A DNA stretch of 64,000 nucleotides from Cyathus striatus (Eukaryota > Basidiomycota > Agaricomycetes > Agaricales > Nidulariaceae): contig JAOVFP010000009.1 in assembly GCA_025738555.1 (NCBI GenBank), forward strand, positions 3,596,001 to 3,660,000. The letters are read 5' to 3'. This document shows positions 22,262-33,639 of this stretch, in pieces. Every line of letters begins with the position of its first letter. Positions within the stretch are counted from its first letter, which is position 1. The notes below the pieces were generated by a model. That model saw only the letters and a program-made list of their open reading frames with translations. It did not search any database and was not told the DNA's origin. Both the position numbers and the translations under genes were made by a program.

Positions 22262-23530
22262 ATTCATTCAAAGGAGCTTGACTTTTTGCTAGATGGAACA
22301 TAACTTTTGACTCAAAGGAACTTAACATTTACTCAATGGAACATAACTTTTTAATCGAAGGAACTTAACTAAACTTGACTATCCACTCAACAGAACTTAA
22401 ATTTTGACTTGAAGGAACTTAACATTCACTTGACGGAACTTAACTTTTCAATTGAAGGAACTTAACTGAACTTGTGTTACACTTTCTCCATCTCAACCCC
22501 GCCAGAGTACCCCTTTTTCATGTGAACCTTCTATTTATATCTTTCTACTTACTCATCCCATTCTATTTATAATTACGTACTTACTCATCATCCCCAACCC
22601 CACTCCCCTGGTTTGTCATACTATGAGCATGGACTTCTCTTATCCCCTCAGACTTGCTTACTGATACCTATGACTTTGAAGTGGCTTTGCTACTCTGAGC
22701 TGATGTTTTTGGCAATTCATTACAGCAAGGACATATAACATTTGCAAGTATAAAGTACTTGAAAGCTCAAAAATTAAACTAAGATATAGTCTGTATGTAT
22801 TATTATTTTAATTTTATATACTAATTTCCACACCAGCTTATTTATTGAAGTTAGTCCACTTAGCACTGATGTATGCAAGTTGTATGTTAGTTATATGTTT
22901 GATAAATTACTAAATACATATATTTATGGTCCATATATTACAGGAGTAACATGTATTATTTGACCATTACAAAGTTGTCATTTCAGTTAGACAAGCTCAT
23001 TTATAGACCTCTGCTGAGTCATGGCAAGTTATGGACTCTATTTATAGTAGCATACCTTTCTGCAAACAGACCATGCTTCTTTTGTATAAATAGCTCATGT
23101 ATTCTGATCAAGCTTCTTCAGCTTGATCTTAGTTTAGCTATCGACCAATATAGCTGACTAATCCCCTCTATCCTCTTTGAGACCACCTCAGACCTAGAAC
23201 ACCGCTACTTCCTCAGACTGCATCTCAAGTGCTACTGTGAGATTGCCACAAGTCCGTTTGTGTATAACTCTACATTATAACAGTTTAGACTTTGACTTTG
23301 TCATATGACTTATGAGTGTAGTGACAAGTCACGTGATCTATTAACATCACAAGACCAGAAGACATCATGAGACCAGCTTGGATCGTAACAACTTGACTAC
23401 CACTTGATAGAACTTAACTTTTCAATTGAAGGAACTTAACTGAACTTGACTACCACTTGACAGAACTTAACTTTTGACTCGAAGGAACTTTACTTTTGGC
23501 TTGAAGGAACTTAACTTTTCACTATGTACA
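22262..23530. repeat. Fragment of repeat X-type GGAACTTAACT clusters, split by a solo LTR
   Basis: Blocks at 22262-22474 and 23391-23530 consist of GGAACTTAACTTTTSA-type short repeats as in the repeat X elements. They form one unit interrupted by the LTR at 22475-23390. CG is almost absent, so this is an old copy. Confidence 0.6.
22475..23390. mobile_element. Solo LTR, Copia-type termini (5-bp duplication ACTTG)
   Basis: 916 bp starting TGTTACAC and ending CGTAACA (inverted TGTTAC/GTAACA), flanked by ACTTG at 22470-22474 and 23391-23395. TGTTAC...GTAACA ends are typical of Ty1/copia LTRs. It contains TATAAATAG near 23085, a plausible LTR promoter. The 68-codon open frame inside is not considered a gene. 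Confidence 0.75.
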
Positions 23531-24480
23531 TCAATCTTCATTTGATTAACTGAGAGGCCTCAACTCAATTTCCTCTTCATTAATTACTGCCTTCAGTGTT
23601 TAGAATAAAATAAAATGGTAAATAGTTGGGCATGGGGATAGAGTAGGAAAGGTTGATATGAAGGTTGGAAGACAAGACAGGAGAGATATCACAGTAATAT
23701 GTAAAAGAGGGTACCAGTAATGCTATACCTGTGGACATGAAGATGTTTCTGAGGTTGGTTTCTTGTTATATCACATAGATTTCTCTAATATTGTACGCAG
23801 TGGTGATTTGATACCATGAAATCCAATCATAGAGCCTACCTTTGTCAGGTATAAGAAGCAAGCCAACTGTTTACTGCAGATTCATAATTCATTCTAAACA
23901 ACAAAATTGTGGCAGGTAGGCAACCAAGTTGGGATTAATTCTTGGAAGAGGCTAACTGTAATTAATACTGATGTACTTAGTGCGCGAGTTTAGATTACTC
24001 CAATTCCAGTTTATTCCCGTATTCTAAGATCTTGTGCTCAAAGATTTAATAAGTTCGAGGGTGCATGAAGATCAATTCTTTTCAAAGTAAACTTGTATAT
24101 TTTTAGAACATGCTAAGACTTTGACAGTTTATCTTATTGCAATTTGTCTATATGGCATATCATTAGTGCACGAAATAATGGAAAGTGAAGGAAATAGATA
24201 GTATAAATCATACCAAGATATCAAAAGAGGGTTTTTAGAGGACCATATACATCTGTGGGCATATATGGTCACTAGCAACTCCATAGGAAACATAACTGAA
24301 AGCATGAGACAGAAAATTTGAGCATTGGACAATCGAAAGGCAGGATGATACTAATGCTTCAATTGTGTGAACGTGTGGCTCTTGGGCTATAATAGATTTT
24401 GGAAATGCCACTGAGCTCATCAGACTTGAAATTCCTTTGATCATGAGATTGCACTCATAGCAGGTAATTCTTGGAACTAA
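23530..24480. other. AT-rich stretch, nothing recognised
   Basis: No coding or RNA gene recognised. The two overlapping minus-strand frames near 24129-24444 have no known content. Confidence 0.35.
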
Positions 24481-24485
24481 AGGTT

Positions 24486-24985
24486 TCAGGAGGAACAGAA
24501 AGAAGATGTGTTTGATGTAGGTGCAGTAATGTAGAGGCCTCGAAGTGACATGTCAGCAAGAAGATGTAAATGAAGGGAACACTGGGGTGAATGCATACTG
24601 TAAATGTTGAGTTGTGTAGCTGTACACCAGAGCTGGAGAGCATGTTGTGGGGGGAGTGCTGCAGTGGATGTAAGAATCAAAGAAAGCCATGTTTGATGTA
24701 GGCGTCCCATAGCATTGATATATTCAGCAAGCACAGGAGCATGTTGTGGGGGGAGTGTGGCAGTGCATGTAAGAATCAAAGGTGTCCTGCCATAGCATTG
24801 ATATATTCAGTGAGTGCGGAAAGGCTCGTTGGACCTGAAATAATTTTCCATAGATAGATGTGGCAGTTGCAGGGCACACATTGCACCAGAAGCTTGTGAC
24901 ACTGGTCTGCATAGGTGGAGCAGTATAGTAGAAAGTGCTCCACCATTTCAGCGAGCCTGTGGCACATTTCCTGCAAAGGGGGACT
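24486..24985 (-). mobile_element. LINE 3'-end fragment with direct repetition of its tail
   Basis: The minus strand at 24985-24780 encodes a segment with M-V-E-H-F-L-L-Y-C-S-T-Y-A followed by S-A-L-T-E-Y-I-N-A-M, matching the end of fungal LINE ORF2 proteins (E-x-V-x-H-F-L-x-x-C-P-x-Y, then L-L-x-Y-I-x-A-T-G-R). The terminal part is repeated directly at about 24639-24735 and 24737-24818 (shared GAGCATGTTGTGGGGGGAGT). Upstream it is cut off by the trinucleotide array at 24992. Confidence 0.55.
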
Positions 24986-24991
24986 TTCTAT

Positions 24992-24994
24992 TAT

Positions 24995-25068
<74 letters not shown>

Positions 25069-25080
25069 ATACTATTACTA
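24992..25080. repeat. (TAC)n microsatellite
   Basis: About 26 uninterrupted TAC/ACT trinucleotides followed by a degenerate tail. It makes spurious poly-Thr and poly-Tyr frames. It sits at the break of the LINE fragment. Confidence 0.95.
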
Positions 25081-25404
25081 TTATATATACTAATACAACT
25101 CTAATACACTACTAGTGAGAACATGAGCAAGTGGATGAAAGAATTGAAAGTAACAGCAACCATATTGACCACTCCTGTCATATTTAGGGCAGGCTAGCCC
25201 TGCTCTAAATATGATCGAAACAACCAAATTTGGAGTCACATGATATGGCCATGCCATCACTTTCTTTCCATTACTACCACGCACCTCATAGTTAGATAGT
25301 ATCTCAAGTGTACTTAATAGTAGAAATAATAATAAATACATTATATTCTTCAGCAAACATTTGAATACTGATAGTAACTAGGAAAAGAAGAAGGAAAGCT
25401 CAAC

Positions 25405-25760
25405 AGTGAAGGCTGATTTACATGAGGAAGGGATGGGGAATAACATAGTATTCCCATAGTATTCCCCTCCATGTTGTGAATGGAATTAGGTATGGCTGAC
25501 TACATATTCAAGAAGTAACTAATGTTCTTTGTATAGTATCAGAAGATACTGTTTACTGTTACAGCTCAGCCGCAAAGGCCAATTTACATGAGGAAGGGAT
25601 GGGGAATAACATAGGTATAGCTGTCTATCTATTCAAGATGTAACTAATGTTCTTTGTATATTATCAGAACAAACTGTTTACCATTACAGCTTACCTGTGA
25701 GGGCCAATTTACATGAGGAAGGGAGGGAGAATTGGATATTCAGTATGGCTATCTATGTAT
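25405..25760. repeat. Three tandem units of about 130-165 bp
   Basis: The phrase TTTACATGAGGAAGGGA recurs at about 25418, 25583 and 25709, each followed by similar sequence (GTAACTAATGTTCTTTGTAT in the first two). It lies just downstream of the giant minus-strand pseudogene. Confidence 0.7.
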
Positions 25761-25786
25761 TCAACCAAACAATCCATTTACCAATG

Positions 25787-26850
25787 CTAGTTATTCTTTT
25801 TTGTAGTTAGGACTGACCTATTTGACCACATAATTAATATGACAGTCCAGGATGAGCATACGTAAGCATACCTCCAGATCTGCTTGAACATCTTCAAATT
25901 TTGATTCTTGCCAGTAAGGTGGGACTTCATTGTAAGGAAACCATTCATTCTGGAGAGGACCAACATTGAATCCCCAAATTCCACTTCCAGTGTGGCTTGC
26001 ATCAACCAAAGATTCGAACAGTCTCTGCTCAAACATTGTCATGCACTCACAGTTCACATCTATATAAGCTGTCATCCTTTCCTTCACCTGGTATTTCCAT
26101 GCAGCTTCGACAGGCTTCATTCTAGTTTCAAGCCTATCCTTGTATGCTGACATAATGTATAATGTCACCACATGTGCAAATGATACAGTAAGCATCCACT
26201 TTGATGAATGATTCTTCGAAGGCTTTTTCTTGTTTGATGATGCCGAAGCAACATTAATAGAGAACCAATGCACAATTTCAGCTCATTGCTGAGGCGTCAG
26301 GTTGCCATAATGGTCAACTGTCCCTTGAATATAACCTAGGCTTTGCTCCTTTGGGTATTTCTCCATTCTGCGAGCATAATGAAGTGCTGGTATGTTCCTA
26401 TATTTTTGGAGGTTGACTTTTTGGATGTTGATATGGAGTAGCTCATCCAGTATAATGTCATAAGGACCAAGGATCCCCTCCATTTCTTTTGTTACCGGAG
26501 TCTGTATGAAGTTCTTGATTATGTCTTCCTCCAAAGGAGTATTAATTGCCAGCTTCCAATGACCAAGCTGGTATGCTCATTAGCTATTATGTTAAGACTA
26601 TAAAAATATGATCACCTGTATCCCTCACTGGCTTTGGATATCTTTCCACAACTCATTGACAATTTCACTTTCTTTCATGCCATTGTAGATAAGAAACTTT
26701 CCCTGATTGCTCTCTGGGATACTACAGTCCCTCCAAAGCTTGACATCCCATTGTGTCTCATGTCCTAGCTTGACTTTCCTAAGAATCCTTCCTGGGTACC
26801 AATACTGACCAACAAGGATTAAAGCACCTCTCCCTGCTCTAGTTGATGAA
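25787..26850 (-). other. C-terminal region of the giant pseudogene
   Basis: The segment begins with R-G-A-L-I-L-V-G-Q-Y-W-Y-P-G-R (about 26830), then holds a region with the W-x-V/D-K-x-W-R-D-C pattern, a 26534-26283 stretch around GILGPYDIILDELL, and ends with E-C-x-x-x-F-E-Q-R-L-F-E...G-S-G-I-W-G-F-N-V-G-P-L-Q-N-E-W-F-P-Y (26273-25818). This set occurs as a unit at the C-terminus of the large Agaricomycete TE proteins; the biochemical role is unknown. Confidence 0.5.
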
Positions 26851-26949
26851 ATAGTTAGTAGTTATCTCTTATGTGGCCTGGAAGAACTAACAGTAAGCGA
26901 TTTTTTTGCATTCTTTGTGGCCACCCTTTTGGGAGGGTTGGCCTAAAAG

Positions 26950-27269
26950 GCAGAAATATAAGAAAAGTTGCTATAAAGTGAATAAAAGTTTACTTATGGT
27001 TTATAAGACTTTCCCTTTGAGCAGTAGTCACAGAAGAAATCTGTTTCTTCTGGCAGCCAAGATTCTCATCCACCTCATTGGCAAGCCAAGTGCATCCAAT
27101 CTTTGCACCCGTAGCATTGAATAGCTCCTGGTGCCTCCATGTTGAGTTCTGGGCCATTTCCAGCTACACCACATCGACAGTTGAAAGGTGAGTCACTTTC
27201 GACAGAGTCATCATCTTCCCCATCTTGTAGTTGCAATGAACCCTTCTCATCTGGATGCTGAGTTGACAA
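26950..27269 (-). other. PHD-type zinc finger of the giant pseudogene
   Basis: Reading down from 27269: an acidic lead, then C-R-C-G, about 17 residues, A-I-Q-C-Y-G-C-K-D-W-M-H-L-A-C-Q, then F-F-C-D-Y-C. This supplies the Cys4-His-Cys3 set of a PHD finger, a reader of histone tails. Between A-C-Q and F-F-C two TGA codons stand where Arg is expected, each one CG to TG step from CGA. Confidence 0.6.
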
Positions 27270-27545
27270 TTCCTCTGGTGGTGGAATGGAACATTCACTG
27301 CTCTCATCATCTGTTATGGGGGTAACTCAATGATGTAGAGTTGTTGGTTCTTCTGGAGGCATTGTGGACAATTTGGGAATAGCTCTAGTATATTCCTGGG
27401 TATACACTTGCTTTGTCTTCTTGAACCATGGATGATTGACCTCTGAAGAAAGATCAGCTCCACAGTACTTTAATGCCAGAGGCTTCTGTAGCCCCTGCAT
27501 GCCTGAGACACTAATCTGATGTAGCTCAAGAATCTTTGCAACCTG

Positions 27546-28660
27546 TCACTCTAAGAATGATTCTTGTGAACTTATGCCACCTCGCAACTTATAAATGACC
27601 ATGGTTGTGGAGAAGCCAGGTGGAGGATTTATATTCTGTCTGTACAGAGCAGTCTTAGCTGTCATATCAGTGAGCTCTTTTGCAATACCAGCATTCATCC
27701 CATCATAGTCATAAATTGCACCATTGTACAAGTACTGAGTTCTGAAGTGGTTGGCACCATAGAAAGCATGCCCAACCATTTTGTAAACAACAGAATTTCC
27801 ATCAGGTTGAATTTCCCCTGGAAAATTCCAAACCAAAGGTAAGTTGTCCTTGCCTTGAGGCATAAAACAAGCCTTTTCTACATTGATGATTAGTACAACT
27901 GGGATAGATAACCATTTCATAACATCAAAGTTAACCCCAGTGCACTTGGGCTCGCCATCAATGGTTCTGTAACTTGCATTTCTGTTGAATGTGTTAAAGT
28001 CCTTAATCATCAGATGAATGGCCCTTTTCTGTTTCAGTGTCTTTTCCATGTACAAGTGTGTAACCTCATTTGTGTCAAGAGCTTTACAACATATGTGTAT
28101 GGCCACCTTGAGTTATTCAAAGTACAGGTGGCTGTTATACTTGCTTTCTGTGCTTGCCTTGTTCACAACATCATAGAACCATTCCTAACCATGAAGCCAA
28201 TAAGAAAGTATATGTGATGGATCATACTAACTCACCCAGAGGTTGTTGAAATTTCCCTTTCTAATATTTCCTATTCTATAATTTGCAAGATAGTTTAAGA
28301 ATATATTCCATTCCTCTGAAAGCTTCTTTACAGAGGATAAGCTAAAGACTTCAGCTTGATAGCCCGAGTATTTATTAAATAATGTCTTGACTACCTTCAG
28401 ATGGGAGTCTGGTGGCACAGCCCTCACTGCAGTTTCAAAGTCATGGGGATGACAATACAAAGCCTGAAATAAGAGCTGTAAAGAAGAATCCAACCAGCAT
28501 GAATTGTCCTCCAAAGACTGGGTTTGTGCCCTTCATCAGAGATATTCGGTGGGCTAGAGCTAAAATCTTCAAACATTTTTTTCTTATGAGGCTTCGGAAT
28601 GCCTTTAGGTAGTAGCTCATGCTGACTTGTCTTCTTTTGAGGCTCTGTAACACCTTTAGG
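27546..28660 (-). other. USP/C19-like cysteine peptidase segment of the giant pseudogene
   Basis: A Cys box E-D-N-S-C-W-L-D-S-S-L-Q-L-L (about 28530) resembles the GNTCFLNSxLQ box of ubiquitin-specific proteases. About 250 codons later a His box reads A-N-H-F-R-T-Q-Y-L-Y-N-G-A-I-Y-D-Y-D-G-M (about 27720), supplying the catalytic His and a following acidic residue. The segment is preceded by a linker with P-K-G-I-P-K-P-H-K-K-K. The intervening part has one visible stop near 28100. Such a domain could have cut ubiquitin-like conjugates; the assignment to C19 rather than another papain-fold family is by motif only. Confidence 0.5.
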
Positions 28661-29149
28661 TCCCTGTCAAGTCTTCCATTGTGTTGTTACTTTTTTTGTG
28701 GCATTTTTTTTTGGCTCTCTCCATTGCTTTTGTCACTTGAAGGAGCTTAGCCTTCTCTTCATTCTTAGCAGCTTCATTTAGACCTGCATGGGTGTCTAAA
28801 TATTTTTTGGTTTTGTGATCATAAGGATAACCATCATTCACAATCTTCTCTGCTCTTTTCTTCTTCGGTTTATTCTCAGCCAATGTTTTCTTTGGGGACT
28901 CCTCTTCAGGCATTCAGTCGCTTTATTTTCCTTCTCAGTTTCCTCATCTGTCAACTCATCAATTAGCTTCCTTTCTGGATGGTGAGACTTTTGATTGTAT
29001 ATCTGCCAGGGTGCAGCTTTTCCATAACAAATACATGTGCCAGCTATGAAAATAAATATCAGTATCATCCCCAACTTAAGATAAGAGTTAAGACTTACTA
29101 ATGACAGCATTGAATGTCATTTTGTTCATGTCTGCAAGTGCCTTCAACA

Positions 29150-30300
29150 ATTTAAGGCCTTTGTAAAAGTAGTGGTCTCAACCCTGGGACATATACATCT
29201 TGAAGTGCTGTGCTTTCTCAGCATTCATCATGGATGGTAGAGATGTCCATTCAGTAACCCCCATCCTTCGTTTACACTGGAAAATCATTGATGCCATGTG
29301 GGACCGTAAATACCAGGATAGCTATGGCTTCACCTTTGGGAAGGTTAGAAAAATCTTCTTGACAATCTTGTCAAATTCTTTCACTGGCATATCAAGAAGA
29401 TGAAGCATGTTCATTTCAAATTTATAGCTGTTGGAATCATTGTTGATTCCTTTCATATGCTTGATACACCTCACACTGCTTTTGAAATGCTGTTGGCAGC
29501 CTTTCAGAAGACCCTCAGCGGCAACCCTCAGTTCAACAAGATCTCGAGGATCATTCATTTCAATGGCCATCTCAACAAACACATTGATATACCCATTTCA
29601 CTGGGCCTCACTGAAATCAACAACCTAACAGATGGTTAATGTGTGTTATCTATAGAGAGAGAGCATATAAAATACACACCCCAGAGAAGGCACAATCAGT
29701 AATCTGCATGTTGTTCTCTCTGTACAGAATGAAGATATTTCCAAATAACACCTGGAAATGAAGCTTGTAGTGTAGGCTTGTTCCACCGTCACTGTAGGTG
29801 AACACAACTGGCATCCATGATAAAGTTTGCATGCAATAGAGTGTAGAAATAATAATGAGAGAAGACCTGTCTTTCCACCAGCCATGCACGGCATCTGAGA
29901 TAACACAATTTAACCCAGAAGGATTAAAATCAGCTCTGACGAGTAAGGAAGCCATCCAAGTAGATTGGAAAGAGATAACTTTCTTGTTGATAAGATCCTC
30001 AGCGACAATAAATGTCAGATATGCTTTAGAAAATGTTTTGTATGCTTTGAGATTGAACTCCAGCATCATTGGGGGGCCCCCCAAAGACTCAATGATCTGT
30101 TTTCTTTCCACAGTGATTCTGTGGACATTGTTATAACAGGTGGAATAATTGGTCACTGGCACCCTAGGTATGCCCATTACATCTTGCACTCCTAACTGCA
30201 GCTCCAAAGCTTTAGCATTTGGATGTAAAATGACATCCTGCCTTAACTTTTCACACTGCACTGGAAGGGACTAACTACATCACCTGGTTTGCCATGATGA
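29150..30300 (-). other. DDE-transposase-like segment of the giant pseudogene
   Basis: The peptide has C-V-I-S-D-A-V-H-G-W-W-K-D (about 29880), then M-P-V-V-F-T-Y-S-D-G-G-T-S-L-H-Y (about 29800), then V-V-D-F-S-E-A-Q (about 29615). The spaced acidic residues look like a DDE/D catalytic core, and the surrounding phrases are typical of an Agaricomycete TE family. Stops are seen directly after V-V-D-F-S-E-A-Q (expected Arg), near 29325 (expected Trp) and near 29190 (expected Arg). Confidence 0.5.
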
Positions 30301-30596
30301 TGAAAACCATGCTGACAGAAATATATGCCCTTCCTATAAATATAAGTAATGGACTTGGCATTGCATCTAATGTAGGTTATCAAGTTTTTACATTGCTTAC
30401 ACTTCCATTCTTGCTGCTTACTTCATGCCTTCAATGTGGATCTGGCATGAATAATAACCAGGCAACTGGGATTATCACAAGTAAAGACTCCTCGGCAAGT
30501 TCTTTGACATTTATAGCCTCTTTTGTATGTTTTTGTGTCTCGGCTTCCATTCCTTTTCACTCCCCAAGATGACTGGTTTGCCCATTGGATCTTCAT

Positions 30597-31440
30597 TCAT
30601 CCTGTATCAGTGTAATACTGCAGAGAGTACTTGTGTTGCCACTCTCCATCTGGAAAAGTGTTCCACGTATTAGAGTCTTCACCAGGCCAAAGATCAATTG
30701 TTTTGGTGATCTTTTTGAGCTTGCATTTATTGATTCCTCTAAACTTGCGACTGCTCTTAATGTTCAGGACCTTCCTGTCATCTTCATCATCATTATCATC
30801 ATCATCACTCTCATCATCGGTCTCACTGTCACTATCATCACTGTCACTGGTGTTATGCTTTGAAGCTTTAACACCGATTTTTGTCTGTGCATGGGTTGTA
30901 TTTGATTGTATAGGTTCCACAGGTTTGACTTCCATGGGTTTGACTTTGACTTTAGGAAGTAGTCCAGTTATGTCCCTTTCAATGGGCCTTGCAATATATC
31001 CTTGGATATGTCCTAAATGCAAAAGGATAGATAGTATTTAGCAAATAACCTCTTATTATACATCAATAACTGACCTTCAGGTGTTACAAAGAGCATGAAC
31101 CCTTTCAGTATGCCTTGTTCCACCCATTCATACACTTCGCCAATTATCTTATGCTTCTTATCAATGTCATCCTGTGTCTCATTTTTGTAGATCTGTAAGC
31201 AGGCTATAACCACACCTGGTGGGGGATGTTAGAAAAGGTGGAGGGCATATCATTATAGTGTAACAAACCCACTGTGTTGAGGAGATCCTGCATAGTTGTT
31301 TCCCTCCTACTCCCCTCTCCTTCAGTCTTCTCTTCACCAGTAGGAGCTTTTAGTTTCTTGGGAGTAGGTGATGTGGAATTCAAAATGGAACATTTCCATT
31401 TATGTCTGACAGCAAATAAACTTCCAATTGACTGCACATA
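30597..31440 (-). other. Acidic and Lys/Pro-rich region of the giant pseudogene
   Basis: A 31437-31204 segment, a 31213-31013 segment with G-E-V-Y-E-W-V-E-Q-G-I-L-K-G-F-M-L-F-V, and a 31022-30597 segment containing a run of Asp, Ser and Glu and ending with F-P-D-G-E-W-Q-H-K-Y form the part before the DDE-like core. The opposite strand shows a long Ser-rich open frame that is only the shadow of the acidic run. Confidence 0.45.
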
Positions 31441-31599
31441 TTTGGCCTGCTATTGTGTAAACCAGAAGTTATAGATGAATATTAGTTAATAGTACATACA
31501 AATCCCATTTCTTGATTCCTGTATAGTGCTATCTATAACTTGCTGCAAGCTGGGATAAAAATGCTTGTTGACATCTGAAGCAATGAATGAAAAATAGTA

Positions 31600-32370
31600 T
31601 TATCCCCATATAACATGTATTCATCTGATGCGCCTCATACATATCATGACATATTACTACTCCATAACAAGTCAATGTCACATAGATGTTTATCAAGTTC
31701 AACTAGGCTACTGAGACTTATACTCTCAATTCAAAGCCGCTAGTGACTGATGGACCCAATCACACTTGCTGAAACTCTAGTTTCCCTTCAACAACACTTC
31801 ACATCCCACAGCTTTAATCTTATAATCTGCGCATTTTTCGATATTTTCATCATAAATACATTCTGCTATTTTATAATATATGTTGGTATGTAAATCTACT
31901 GTGGATATGTCTGTAAAATTGACCGTTTCGACAACTTTCTAAGAATTCAGAAATTACTGTTTTAATTCCCACACTGTTCTGACTGTTGTGCTGTACATCC
32001 AACTTCATTCAACTGTAACGTTAGGGATAATAGAACCTTGTTTATGCTCTTATTTCACTTTTGTACATTTTATTAATAGATATCTAACACTAAAAGGTTT
32101 ATATTTTCTTATCTCCAATATAAAAGCACCTGTACACTGCTCATCAAAGTAAGACCATGTCCAGATACCTTCGAGCTATATTGTATGTTCAGCTTCCCAA
32201 TACACTGCTTTATTACTATCAATAAATTAAGAAAGATGGTGCAGAAGAGGTATAACATAACATAAAAATTCAAGCATTGTAGGTGCCTATCAAATGCCTT
32301 AGCTTATCTCAGTTAAGTAAATAGCATTTAATGTAATAATTATATGTTACATATTCTAATGTATTAGTGA
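31600..32370. other. AT-rich stretch inside the giant pseudogene span
   Basis: No exon recognised between the short exon ending near 31585 and the one at 32390-32450. An unrecognised insertion is likely, because introns elsewhere in the gene are short. Confidence 0.35.
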
Positions 32371-32570
32371 GAGTGAAGTCATAATGATGTACCTTTCTCA
32401 TCCTTGAGAGGGTGTGGGAACCTTGAACGGAGATTTCCAAGGCTGCAAAAAGTCGTCGAAACAGTCAATTTCAAAGACATTATAATATATGAATACATAC
32501 CATAACCATGTAGAATATATATGTATATAAAATATTGAAGAATAAGCCAATTCTGCAATTATGGCAACAC

Positions 32571-32958
32571 TTATTTATGGCAACTGAAATATGGCACAGG
32601 TTTAAAGTATGGTGAATTTATTAATAGTTGGAGTGTCATATAAGATTGTGAATAAAAGCTGCTGGCCACTGAGAGGGATGCCTGAATGTCTGCCACAAAG
32701 GAGACTGTACAATAACTGCCGATCCATAGGGATTTCAGGAGGTGGGTGCCCAGAATAAAGCCTGTGCATTCTGCATTGTAGACAACTGTGTAGAGAGAGG
32801 CTGGTCCCAGGCAATAGCATAGCACCTAGAGGAAATGCCCATTGCAATAGGTATGTGTCTTGATACAAGGTGTTCTCAATACAGGATATAGCAAACATTT
32901 GATACAGTAAAGAATATATGAAAACGATTTTAGTATGAATATTAACATGTAGCACCAA
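32571..32958 (-). mobile_element. LINE RNase H fragment
   Basis: The minus-strand frame carries G-P-A-S-L-Y-T-V-V-Y-N-A-E-C-T-G-F-I-L-G-T-H-L-L, the Y-x-A-E-L/C...G-x-x-L-A-L motif with the first catalytic acidic residues of LINE-type RNase H, followed by D-I-Q-A-S-L at the site of the usual D-N/S-Q-A-A. A second overlapping frame shows that frameshifts are present. It is an insertion within the span of the giant pseudogene. Confidence 0.55.
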
Positions 32959-33639
32959 TATGTAAGTACAATACTACAGGCCATTTATCATACATGTAAG
33001 CTTATCATTTTCTATAGCTTCAGAAAGTGAGTAGGAAAAGAAAAAAAAGGAAGATATACTTACACAGGATATCTAATTTGGGTCCAACCAAATGGGCAAC
33101 AAGTTTGCTTTCTGAGTCTGATATGAAATTGCAAGAACTGATACATGAAGACATAAGTTGAAATTCATTGTTATAGCAGTCCAAATCACTTACCCTCCAC
33201 CATTTCGCTGTATCTGAGATACCTTCAACAATCTTCTCTAACTTCCCCTTCCTCCAAGTCAGTCCCCATCTATGACCTCTATATATATGTTGATGGTAGA
33301 AGACCATGACGTCATCGCTGATCTGGAATGTGAAAACTGGTGTAAAATTCGGAAATATATAAAACCATACCTTATATTTCTTCAATTGTTCATCATATTC
33401 AAGATCAAGAATGGGGGGGATCCTTTTCAGCATCTAAGGCAGGTTTCAGGATGATGAGTGGAGTGCTAATGTGCTAAGTTCACCTCAGAACACTTTAGAG
33501 GTCAGCAATGTGTGTGGTTGAGTACAGAGTGGAAGGTGAAGATGAGAAAGCGGCTTTTGTACCCATTGAAGCTTAATTCAAACTCCAATTCCTGCCTACA
33601 ATGTTACACAAGTATTCGTGTATGTATGATGATGCCAGT

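Larger units (their letters stand above)
25787..33433 (-). pseudogene. Giant decayed transposon-type gene: DDE-like + USP-like peptidase + PHD finger
   Basis: Collinear minus-strand segments joined by plausible introns read, from 33433 down: an N-terminal region (33433-33060), short exons (32450-32390, 31580-31500), a Lys/Pro-rich and strongly acidic region (31440-30600), a DDE-transposase-like segment (30261-29150), a basic linker (28913-28656), a ubiquitin-specific-protease-like segment (28620-27546), a PHD-type zinc finger (27269-26950) and a C-terminal region (26850-25787). I recognise this architecture as one of the very large TE-encoded proteins multiplied in Agaricomycetes, but cannot name the family with certainty; a KDZ- or MULE-related origin is possible. 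Many in-frame stops stand at positions where Arg is expected, fitting CGA to TGA change in methylated DNA, and a LINE fragment interrupts it at 32571-32958. It is certainly non-functional. The SPT5-like pseudogene 5.5 kb downstream on the same strand may belong to the same element. Confidence 0.6.

Noticed and set aside
24915..25115. 66-codon frame that is mostly Thr
   Set aside because: It is the translation of the TAC microsatellite and ends in AT-rich sequence.
30631..31041. 136-codon Ser-rich plus-strand frame
   Set aside because: It is the antisense of the acidic Asp/Ser run of the giant minus-strand gene.
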